From assembly GCA_023421735.1 (NCBI GenBank), contig JAEZSP010000079.1, positions 1 through 64,000 of the forward strand: a stretch of DNA of 64,000 bases, read 5' to 3'. The notes beneath the pieces were generated by a model that was given only the letters and a program-made list of their open reading frames with translations, was not told the DNA's origin and did no database searches. The position numbers and the translations under genes were made by a program. The DNA comes from Bacillota bacterium (GTDB lineage Bacteria; Bacillota_A; Clostridia; Christensenellales; Aristaeellaceae). How positions within the stretch are numbered: position 1 is the first letter of the stretch; each line of letters begins with the position of its first letter. Shown here one piece after another: positions 27,780 to 35,900 of the stretch.

Positions 27780-27808
27780 AATCGCTTATAGTGAAGTCGC
27801 AAGCGATT
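27780..27808. repeat. Short hairpin related to the element at 56182
   Basis: AATCGCTT and AAGCGATT flank a 13-base loop. The loop and stem resemble the reverse complement of the hairpin at 56183-56219 (shared TCGCTTA and GAAGTC), so both belong to one small family of intergenic hairpins. Confidence 0.55.
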
Positions 27809-27832
27809 TCCCAGTTTTTGTGGCTGTGCGCG

Positions 27833-27861
27833 TTGACACCGAATGCGCAACGGTTTATGAT
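27833..27861 (+). promoter_or_regulatory. Promoter of the sugar-phosphate isomerase gene
   Basis: TTGACA (27833-27838), 17 bases, TATGAT (27856-27861), 24 bases before the ATG with GGAGGG. Confidence 0.82.
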
Positions 27862-27884
27862 TGGGAAAAACGGCGGAGGGAATT

Positions 27885-28633
27885 ATGAAAAAAGATCAAA
27901 TCGGCGCAGGGCTGTTCATCGTGCGCGAGGACGCGCAGCGCGACCTTTCCGGAACCCTTCGAAAGATCAAAGAAATCGGCTATGACGGCGTGGAACTTTT
28001 GGGGTTTTTCGGCGCCGCACCTGCGGCGCTTGCAATATGCTCGAGGACATCGGGCTGACTGCGCTGGGCAATCACGTTCCTGTTTCGGATGTCCTCGCAG
28101 ATCCGGAAGCGGTGATTGCCGCGCATCGGGCGGTCGGCGTGCGGCGCATCACGCTCTCCCTCCCAAAGGAGCGCGCAGGGGAGCCGACGGACGCGCTTGC
28201 GGCGGAATTTGCGGAAGCCGCGCGGCGTCTTGCGGCGGCGGGCATCACGCCCATGTATCACAACCACGACTTTGACATGCAGGGAGATGCGCCCCTTGCC
28301 GCGCGGCTTCTGGATGCCGTGCCTGCGCTTCGGTTCGAGCCGGACATCGGCTGGATGTGCGTCGCGGGGAAGGATCCGGCGGCGTACCTGATGCGGTATC
28401 GGTCGCGCATACCGGTCGTTCACCTGAAGGACGTGTTCGTGGACGAAAGCGGCTTCTCCTTTCGTCCCACAGGCTACGGCACGGTCAACACGCCTGCGCT
28501 TTTGCCGGCCATCCATGCGTGCGAACCCGAATGGCTGATGGTCGATCACGATCTCGCCTATGACCGGGACAGCTATGACGATCTTGCGCTGAGCCTTTCC
28601 TACGTCAAGGCGCTTTTGCGGGTGGCGGATTGA
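27885..28633 (+). pseudogene. Sugar phosphate isomerase/epimerase, frameshifted
   Basis: A TIM-barrel xylose-isomerase-like protein of about 249 residues, read in two frames. Frame one gives MKKDQIGAGLFIVRED to GFFGAAPAALA; frame two resumes as NMLEDIGLTALGNHVP and runs to the end with MYHNHDF (metal-binding His), LRFEPDIGWM and VHLKDVF. The break lies at about 28030-28037: adding one base after CTTGC restores ALANMLED. A good promoter and GGAGGG at the start argue the gene was recently intact or that the base is a sequencing error. Substrate unknown. Confidence 0.85.
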
Positions 28634-28703
28634 ATCAACCGCAAAACATGCATCCGCCCGCGCGGCCTTTTTTACCCAATGGCCGCGGGGCGGGTGTGTT
28701 CTG

Positions 28704-30263
28704 TTAGCCCAGGATTTCCTTCAGGTCCGCTTCCGGCGTCGTCACAGGGGCGATCGCGTAGTTTTCCACGAGGAAGTTGAGCACGTTCGGGGAGACGAAG
28801 GCGGGAAGGGTCGGGCCGAGCTTGATGTTTTTGATGCCGAGGTACAAAAGGGTCAGGAGGATACAGACGGCCTTCTGCTCATACCAGGAGAGAACGAGGG
28901 AGAGCGGCAGGTCGTTGACTCCGCATTCGAAGACGTCCGCGAGGGCCAGGGCAACCTTGATGGCGGAATAGGCATCGTTGCACTGCCCCATGTCCATGAT
29001 GCGCGGCAGTCCGCCGATCTCGCCGATGTCCATGTCGTTAAAGCGATACTTGCCGCACGCGAGGGTGAGGACGACCGTGTCGGCGGGGGCCTGTTTGACA
29101 AACTCGGTGTAGTAATTGCGTCCGGGTTTTGCGCCGTCGCAGCCGCCAACCAGGAAGATGTGCCGGATCGCACCGGCCTTAACGGCGTTAACGACCTTGT
29201 CGGCGACTGAGAGCACGGTTCCATGTCCGAAGCCGGTTGTCACGGTCGCGCCACCGTTGATGCCGTAGAATGCCCGGTCTTCCGGGTACCCGCCCAATGC
29301 CAGCGCCTTCTCGATCACGGGGCTAAAATCCTTGTCCGCGCCGATGTGGACGAGGCCGGGATAGGAGACGACCTCGGTTGTGAACACCCGGTCTTTGTAG
29401 CTGTCCCGCACGGGCATGATGCAGTTGGTTGTGAACAGAAACGCGCCGGGTACGTTCGCAAATTCCTTCTGCTGGTTCTGCCACGCGGTGCCGAAGTTGC
29501 CCTTGAGATGGCTGTATTTGCGAAGCTGCGGGTATCCGTGCGCGGGCAGCATCTCGCCATGGGTGTAGATGTTCACTCCCTTGCCCTCCGTCTGTTCGAG
29601 GAGGCGCTGGAGATCGTAGAGGTCATGGCCGGAGATGACGATGAAAGGCCCCTTTTCGACCTTCATGGGGACGGTTGTGGGTGCGGGCGTGCCGTACGTC
29701 CCCGTGTTCGCGCGATCCAGAAGCTCCATGCACTTGAAATTGACCTCGCCGGTCTTGAGAACCAGCGGCAAGAGCGCGTCCATGGTGTTTTCACGTGCGA
29801 CGGCGCGCAGGCCCTCAAAGCAGAAAGCGTCCACCGCTTCGTCGTGATACCCCAGAACCATGGCATGGTACGCGTAGGCAGCCATGCCGCGCAGACCGAA
29901 AAGGATCAGGGACTTCAGCGAACGTATGTCTTCGTCACCCTTGAAGATCGAAGCCGCGTCGAACGCCGCCGTGCCGCCCCATTGCGCGGCTTCCGCGCGC
30001 ACGCGATCCGCCATCTCGGAAACAGTCTCGGCGGAGAAATTCACGTTCGTCACGGTCGTAAAAAGGCCTGCGAGCATCGCGCGATTTGCGGACTCCCGCG
30101 GCGCGTTTCCTTCCGCCGCAAGGGCCAGCCCGATCAGCGCGCCGGTCAGTTCGTCCTGTAGATTCGCCACATCCGCGGGTTTGCCGCATACGCCCATGTT
30201 CCCCGTGCAGGCAGTGCAGCCCGCCGTTTGCTCGCATTGAAAGCAAAACATTTTCTGATCCAT
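28704..30263 (-). CDS. hcp: Hybrid cluster protein (hydroxylamine reductase)
   Basis: A 519-residue Hcp. The N-terminal cluster Cys are MFCFQCEQTAGC and MGVCGK. Hybrid-cluster ligands appear in VISGHDLYDL, LFTTNCIMP, LVGGCDGAKPGRNY and TLACGKYRF. Hcp proteins protect anaerobes from nitrosative stress, reducing NO or hydroxylamine. It is the last gene of a four-gene operon with two Fe-S proteins and a cupin; GAGGACG precedes the ATG, which abuts the TAA of the ferredoxin gene. Ferredoxin is the likely electron donor. Confidence 0.96.
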   Translation of the reverse strand: MDQKMFCFQCEQTAGCTACTGNMGVCGKPADVANLQDELTGALIGLALAAEGNAPRESANRAMLAGLFTTVTNVNFSAETVSEMADRVRAEAAQWGGTAAFDAASIFKGDEDIRSLKSLILFGLRGMAAYAYHAMVLGYHDEAVDAFCFEGLRAVARENTMDALLPLVLKTGEVNFKCMELLDRANTGTYGTPAPTTVPMKVEKGPFIVISGHDLYDLQRLLEQTEGKGVNIYTHGEMLPAHGYPQLRKYSHLKGNFGTAWQNQQKEFANVPGAFLFTTNCIMPVRDSYKDRVFTTEVVSYPGLVHIGADKDFSPVIEKALALGGYPEDRAFYGINGGATVTTGFGHGTVLSVADKVVNAVKAGAIRHIFLVGGCDGAKPGRNYYTEFVKQAPADTVVLTLACGKYRFNDMDIGEIGGLPRIMDMGQCNDAYSAIKVALALADVFECGVNDLPLSLVLSWYEQKAVCILLTLLYLGIKNIKLGPTLPAFVSPNVLNFLVENYAIAPVTTPEADLKEILG

Positions 30264-30464
30264 TTATGCGTCCTCCTCTTGTTCCTCGATCACGATCGCG
30301 CCAACGGGGCAGGAGCTCTGCGCCTCGCGTGCGGCATCCACTTCGCTTGCGGGCACATTGCCCACGGCCTCCGCGACGTTCGCGTCCGTCATATGGAAGA
30401 CGGCGGGGCACATCCCTTCGCACAGTCCGCATCCGATGCAGTCTTCGTTTACGTATGCTTTCAT
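30264..30464 (-). CDS. Ferredoxin, single [4Fe-4S]
   Basis: A 66-residue ferredoxin: DCIGCGLCEGMCP supplies three Cys and SSCPVGAI the fourth, as in monocluster ferredoxins. AAGGAGGTCAATAAT precedes the ATG. Position directly before hcp suggests it donates electrons to Hcp. Confidence 0.93.
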   Translation of the reverse strand: MKAYVNEDCIGCGLCEGMCPAVFHMTDANVAEAVGNVPASEVDAAREAQSSCPVGAIVIEEQEEDA

Positions 30465-30465
30465 A

Positions 30466-30789
30466 TTATTGACCTCCTTGTTTTGTCGGGGCGGGCGCCT
30501 TAATCACCAGAAGTTCCAGCATCCTCTCCGCTTCGTTGCGCGCGTGCATGGTTACGCCCATGGGAATGTTGAGTAGGGTTCCCGCCGGGTACGTTTGTTC
30601 CGCGCCGTCCAACGCAATCCTGAGCGTGCCACTGAGAATCGCCATGTATACGTTCGCGTTCGTGTCGTGTACCGGGAGTCCCTCGCCCATGGGTAAAACC
30701 ATGTGCATGATGTGCGCGTTCTCATCGCGCACCACGGGTTCAATTACCTTGCCCACAGCCGGGCTCATCGTGTAGATTTTCGGTTTCAT
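30466..30789 (-). CDS. Cupin-domain protein
   Basis: A 107-residue single-domain cupin. Motif 1 is reduced (GEGLPVHDTNANVYMAILSG), with one clear His plus acidic residues; motif 2 is YPAGTLLNIPMGVTMHA with one His. Metal binding with fewer than the usual three His is plausible. The role in the hcp operon is unknown; it may sense or bind a small ligand. GGAGG lies upstream of the ATG. Confidence 0.85.
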   Translation of the reverse strand: MKPKIYTMSPAVGKVIEPVVRDENAHIMHMVLPMGEGLPVHDTNANVYMAILSGTLRIALDGAEQTYPAGTLLNIPMGVTMHARNEAERMLELLVIKAPAPTKQGGQ

Positions 30790-30795
30790 TTTTTC

Positions 30796-31473
30796 TCAAT
30801 CCTCCAGGATTCTTCCGTCGGTCGAGATGGTCACAACATGCCAGGGGATGAATTTTCCGCTGTCCTGCAGTGCGCGCTTGACCGCCATTTCGAGTCCCCC
30901 GCAGCAGGGCACTTCCATGCGCACAACCGTTACGTCCCTGATCTCGTTGCGCGCGATGATCTCGGTGAGTTTCTCCGCATAGTTTACGCCGTCGAGCTTC
31001 GGGCAGCCGATGAGCGTCACTTTGTTTTTCATGAAATCTGCATGGAAACTCCCATAGGCGTAGGCGGCACAGTCCGCCGCGATCAGAAGGTGTGCGCCGC
31101 TAAAGACGGGCGCATGGACGGGCGCGAGTTTGATCTGTACCGGCCATTGGCGCAGTTCCGACGCCGCGCGCGGCGCTTCTGCGGGAGCCGGTTCCCGGGA
31201 AAACGCCGCCGCCCGGCTGCCCGGGCACCCCTCTGCGAGCGATTTGTGCGCGCGCACCGCCGCCTCGTCATAGGCCGCCGCTTCGCGCGCAACGAATGTG
31301 ATTGCCCCCGTCGGGCATGCGGGCAGGCAGTCACCCAATCCGTCGCAATAATCGTCGCGCAAAAGCTTGGCCTTTCCGTTTATCATGCCGATCGCGCCCT
31401 CGTGGCATGCCTTGGCACACAAACCGCAGCCGTTGCATTTTTCCTCGTCTATCTGAATGACCTTGCGAATCAT
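30796..31473 (-). CDS. 4Fe-4S ferredoxin-type protein with CCGG domain
   Basis: A 225-residue protein. Residues 10-55 carry two [4Fe-4S] motifs: CNGCGLCAKACHEGAI and a second degenerate set with YCDGLGDCLPACPTGAI. After a Pro/Ala-rich linker (about 80-105) a second domain has LLIAADCAAYAYG, LIGCPKLD and VPCCGGLE, a set of Cys seen in clostridial Hcp-linked Fe-S proteins. It is the first gene of the hcp operon. It probably moves electrons toward the ferredoxin and Hcp, or senses NO at its clusters; this is inference. Confidence 0.85.
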   Translation of the reverse strand: MIRKVIQIDEEKCNGCGLCAKACHEGAIGMINGKAKLLRDDYCDGLGDCLPACPTGAITFVAREAAAYDEAAVRAHKSLAEGCPGSRAAAFSREPAPAEAPRAASELRQWPVQIKLAPVHAPVFSGAHLLIAADCAAYAYGSFHADFMKNKVTLIGCPKLDGVNYAEKLTEIIARNEIRDVTVVRMEVPCCGGLEMAVKRALQDSGKFIPWHVVTISTDGRILED

Positions 31474-31491
31474 TTCATTTACCCCGCTCTC

Positions 31492-31520
31492 TTGACTTTC
31501 CGCAATGACTATACTATAAT
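31492..31520 (+). promoter_or_regulatory. Promoter of the HcpR-like regulator gene
   Basis: TTGACT (31492-31497), 17 bases, TATAAT (31515-31520). On the other strand, overlapping TATAGT hexamers at 31508-31513 and 31513-31518 could serve as the -10 of the hcp operon. Confidence 0.75.
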
Positions 31521-31534
31521 TCAAACAACAATTC

Positions 31535-31550
31535 CGTTGTAAAAACAACG
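31535..31550. promoter_or_regulatory. Palindromic operator between hcpR-like gene and hcp operon
   Basis: CGTTGT-AAAA-ACAACG is a perfect 6+6 inverted repeat. Its centre (31542.5) lies downstream of the regulator's own -10, which would suit autorepression, and about 41.5 bases upstream of the start predicted from the distal minus-strand TATAGT, the usual class II activator position of Crp/Fnr proteins. Recognition by the adjacent regulator is inferred from position. Confidence 0.65.
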
Positions 31551-31564
31551 AAATGGAGAAAAAC

Positions 31565-32248
31565 ATGATCGATTTTATGCGTTTATCAAAATCAGTGCTG
31601 TTTCATGGCATTTCACCGGGTGAAATCGAGGCAATGCTCGGGTGCCTGCAGGCGCACATACGCGCCTATCAAAAGGGCGAACGCATCTACCGGATGGGGC
31701 AGACCGTCTCGGAGATGGGCCTTGTGCTCGCGGGCGGTGTGACGATCGAATCAAACGATGTGTGGGGCAACCGCACCATCATTGATCACATTGCACCCGT
31801 GCAATCGTTTGCGGAAGCGTATGCGTGCGTGCCGGGGGAGCAGCTTATGGTGGACGTCGTCGCGGCGGAGCAGTGTGAGACGCTGTTTCTGAAGACCGAA
31901 CGCGTGCTGACGACCTGTTCCTCCGCTTGCGCGCACCACAATCAGCTGGTTAAAAACCTCCTCAATGTCACGGCGCAGAAGAACCTTGCGCTCACAAGGC
32001 GGATGTTTCATCTCTCTCCCAAGACCATTCGCGGAAAGCTCCTGTCGTATTTATCCTTTCAGGCCATTTTGCAGGGGCGTTATCAATTTGAAATTCCTTT
32101 TAATCGGCAGCAACTTGCGGATTATCTGGGCGTTGATCGTTCCGCCCTGTCCGCCGAACTATCCAAAATGGCGCATGAAGGGATCTTGGCCTATAAGCGC
32201 AATCTGTTCATGCTCTCTTCCCACTCGTCTTTTCCGGATGATATCTAA
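31565..32248 (+). CDS. Crp/Fnr family regulator, HcpR-like
   Basis: A 227-residue protein with an N-terminal cyclic-nucleotide-binding-like beta barrel (SEMGLVLAGGVTIE, IIDHIAPVQSFAEAYA) and a C-terminal winged HTH: FNRQQLADYLGVDRSALSAELSKM. The HTH and size match HcpR regulators, which control hcp genes in anaerobes in response to NO or nitrite, in some species through heme. It lacks the N-terminal Cys set of Fnr. ATG 31565 is chosen for the ATGGAG binding site; an in-frame ATG lies four codons earlier. Divergent from the hcp operon. Confidence 0.88.
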   Translation: MIDFMRLSKSVLFHGISPGEIEAMLGCLQAHIRAYQKGERIYRMGQTVSEMGLVLAGGVTIESNDVWGNRTIIDHIAPVQSFAEAYACVPGEQLMVDVVAAEQCETLFLKTERVLTTCSSACAHHNQLVKNLLNVTAQKNLALTRRMFHLSPKTIRGKLLSYLSFQAILQGRYQFEIPFNRQQLADYLGVDRSALSAELSKMAHEGILAYKRNLFMLSSHSSFPDDI

Positions 32249-32444
32249 TCCCTTTCCATTTGAAAAACATATTTAACAAAAAATAGTTTTTTTCCTTGTG
32301 TCATTCGGCATGGATGATGTTATAATAACAGTGCGATAAAAAATGAATAGTTCCCAGAATCACGCTCGTTCGTTTGCGTGGGGCTACATGAAAACGGATC
32401 GTCCGGAGAAGAATCGAGCGGTATCGATTTGCATAAACAAGATT

Positions 32445-32858
32445 GTATTTGAGTATCGTTTTGTTGTTTTGCAATGATGTTTATCATGCAGTGAAAAAGG
32501 CAAGTGATACAATTCGCTTGCTTTTGGAGTCCTTTGCGCGCCAGACTGCGGCGGAAATGAGCGAGAAGCTGGCGATTCCCGGCCAAACCATTATACAAAG
32601 AATAGGCCAATGAAAGGCAAAGGGTATGTTGGCACGCGGGAAGGTCAGCGCGGCGATATCCGCCGCAGGGATTCCTTGTGACTTTCTTTCTTGCCGCGTT
32701 CAAGGCGATGGAAGAACCGATTCCCATCGATTGTAGCTTTGAGCGTAAGACGGATCATTCGCGTTTTCATACGGTGGATACGCCGTGAAATATACATGGA
32801 CATACACAGGAGATCGTCGAGTGGTTGTTTGCCCTGATACGCCAGACCGATAAGTGAT
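32445..32858 (+). mobile_element. Decayed ISL3-family transposase remnant
   Basis: No intact gene, but three in-order fragments read on the plus strand. About 32449-32613: SIVLLFCNDVYHAVKK then LLLESFARQTAAEMSEKLAI and QTIIQRI, like the ISL3 segment after the Cys-rich N-domain. About 32708-32772: IDCSFERKTDHSRFHTVD, like the ISL3 DDF-K-G-Y-T-VD active-site region. About 32790-32850: HGHTQEIVEWLFALIRQ, like the G-R-QE-V-EWL segment that follows. Stops and frame changes separate them. No terminal repeats were found. The assignment rests on motif order, not on a search. Confidence 0.45.
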
Positions 32859-32911
32859 CCCCCCCAAGTGACAAGTAAACCAATGTACCCAATATGCGAT
32901 GGAGGATATGC

Positions 32912-35900
32912 ATGATGAAGAAGGCAATGAGGAAGGCATACGCACTTACGGTGGTGCTGGCGATTTTAATCACCAGCGTGCTTCCGTTGGGCGCGGTGGG
33001 CCTGAGCGAGGAGCTTAACAGTACGCCTGCGCCAACCACTACGGTTGCGACAGCAACGCCGACAGCGGCAGCAGCGACGGCAACGCCGACAGCGCCAATA
33101 GCGACGGCAACGCCAACAGCGACGGCAACGCCGACAGCGGCAGCAGCGACGGCAACGCCGACCACCGCGCCGACGGCCGTCGAACCTTCGGTCGAGTCTT
33201 CGGTCGAACCGACGGTCGAGCCTTCGGTCGAACCGACTGCGGAGCCTTCGGTTGAGCCGACTGCGGAGCCTTCGGTCGAACCGACGGTTGAGCCTTCGGT
33301 TGAGCCGACCGCGGAGCCTATGGCCAGGCTCATGATTGTTGCGAACAAGCAGGTCGACACCATTACGTCGGTCGTTCTCAAAAAATTGGACGGCACGATC
33401 ATCGACGGGACCAATTCCACGATGGTCTCGGTCGACGACAAGGTGCGCGTCGAGTATACTTGGGCGATCAGCAGCACGGTGAGAAGCACGCTGCAAGCGG
33501 GTGACTATACGCAGGTGAACCTCCCTGCGGAACTTAAAATGTACAACAGCGTGTCGGGCACGCTTTATGGCGATGCCGGCAATACGCTGGTCGTCGGTTC
33601 CTACGTGATTTCAACGTCCGGCGTTTTGACGATGACGTTCAACCAGAACGCGGTTGATTACGCCAACGTCGGCGGCAAGGCGTGGGCAGAATCGTGGTTC
33701 AACGCATCCGCCATCGGCAATCAGAACCCCGATCCGATCGTCTTCCCGATCCACAGCGTCGAGACGAGCACCGTCACGGTGATGTTCGCGCCCAAGGGCG
33801 TGACGCAGTCCGTGACCAAATCGGGCACCGCCGACAAGAAGTATAACGCCAGTACGATCACCTGGACGGTGGATGTCAACCGCAAGCTCGAGAGCCTGAC
33901 GGGCGTCAATGTCGTGGATACGCTTGGCGACGGCCAGAGCTACGACACGGGAAGTCTCAAGCTCTATAACCTGACCATGACTGCCACGGGCGGCAGCGTC
34001 CTGGGCAGTGAGATTACATATAATGCATCCGATCTGGTCGTGACGCCGACCGGATTCACGCTGGCGCTCGGCGACATCCATTCCGCGTACCGCGTCGTTT
34101 ATACGACGAGCGTTGTGAATCTGTCGAAGACGCCGCTGACCAACCAGGTTTCGGCGGGCGGCGCATCCGCATCCGCCTCCGTCGATACGCCGCGCCTCGG
34201 CTACATCGACAAGTCCGGCTCCGCGAACCCGACCTTCAACGCCCAGTCCATCTTCTGGACGGTGAACGCCAATATGGGTGAGCGGCCGCTGAACGCCGCG
34301 AAATTGGTAGACACATTGCCCGCCGGCGTGAGCATGCCGACGTCGTTTACGGTCAAAAAGCTGATCGTGGACGGAAACGGCAACCTCTCCGAAGGGGCGG
34401 ACGTGACGGCTGACTTCGTAAGCGATTTCTCCACCCCCGGTACCGCGATCTTTACCTCTACGGGTTCCGTCGATTACGCGTTCGTGGTTTCGTATGAGAC
34501 GGCGATCACCGACAAGACGAGGACATCCTTCACAAACAACGCGACCCTGTATGACGGCCCGTCCACGCTTGGCACGGACACCGCAACCGTGCAGACGCCG
34601 CGCGGCGTGCCGATCAGCAAGAAGTCGAACGGCATCTCGAATTCCTACAACACGAATTACATCACCTGGCAGATCGATATCAATACCGATCAGGAGGGTT
34701 TCACCAACCCGCTGACCGATGCGCTTGGAAGCGGCATTCAGGTGGATCCGGCCTCTTTCAAGGTGTACGAGCTCGCCATCTCGAACGACGGTACGCTTAC
34801 GCCGACGCAGATCACGAGCGGCTACAGCTTCTACACCCTTTTGGTGGATCAGTTCCAGATCATCTTTACCGATACGACCAAGGCATACCGGATCGTCTAT
34901 AAGTCGATCATTACAAATGTCGACCAGACGGCGGACTTTACAAATACCGGGACCATCGGCCCCAACAGCGTGACGGCGAAGCAGCCGAACACGCTTGTGC
35001 AGAAGGGCGCCAAGTACGCGGGCACGTTCAATGCGTCGAACGGTTCCGTGAATACGAGTGCCGCGGTCGATTACGCCGCCCAGACGATCTCCTGGGTCAT
35101 CAAGATTCAGCCGCTCAAGAAGATCATGACGACGGTGAAAGTCGCCGATTCCTATTCGGCGGGTCAGGCGCTCGATCCCACGACACTGAAGGTCTACCGG
35201 GGCTCGACCCAGCTCACGTATGGCAACGAGTATACGTTTGTCCACGATGAGACGAGCCGCACCTTCACTGTCACATTCGATCCTGCCTATGAGGTGCAGG
35301 GCTCCGATTACTTCATCGTCTATCAGACGAAGCTCGATTACAATCAGACGAACAACCAGCCTATCGCCGACAAGTATACCAACAACGCGACCATCATGTG
35401 GGAACATGATTCGCTGTCCATCACCAAGACCGCACAGGTGACCATCCCGCCGCTCGCGTACAACAACGGATCGAAGTCCGGCAGCCTCAACCGCGACGGA
35501 CAGTACATCACCTGGACGATTAACGTCAACCACCTCTCCCGCACGCTCAGCAACGTGACTGTTGCGGATACCCTCGGCCAGGCGGGCTACCAGGTGGTCG
35601 ATCCGGCGTCCTTCGTCGTCAAGACCTATTCGGTCGGCGCGGACGGCGGCATCACATTGGGTTCCGCCATCGACCTGACGGGAAAACTCACGACGACCGA
35701 TTCCTCATTCAGCCTGAATCTCGGGAACATCACGGGCCCGTATCAGATTACGTATAAGACGAATCTCGTCGGACTGTCGCAGGCGAAGTACGAAAACACC
35801 GCGACCGTGGCGAACGTCGACTTCCCGGCTTCCGTGGACTATCCCAACAGCGACAAATTCCTCTCGAAGACGGGCACGCAGGAAGACAACGTCGTGCACT

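Noticed and set aside
33611..35533. A 640-codon minus-strand frame inside the adhesin
   Set aside because: It is the antisense of Cna-A modules with strong codon bias; no start signals and no domain.
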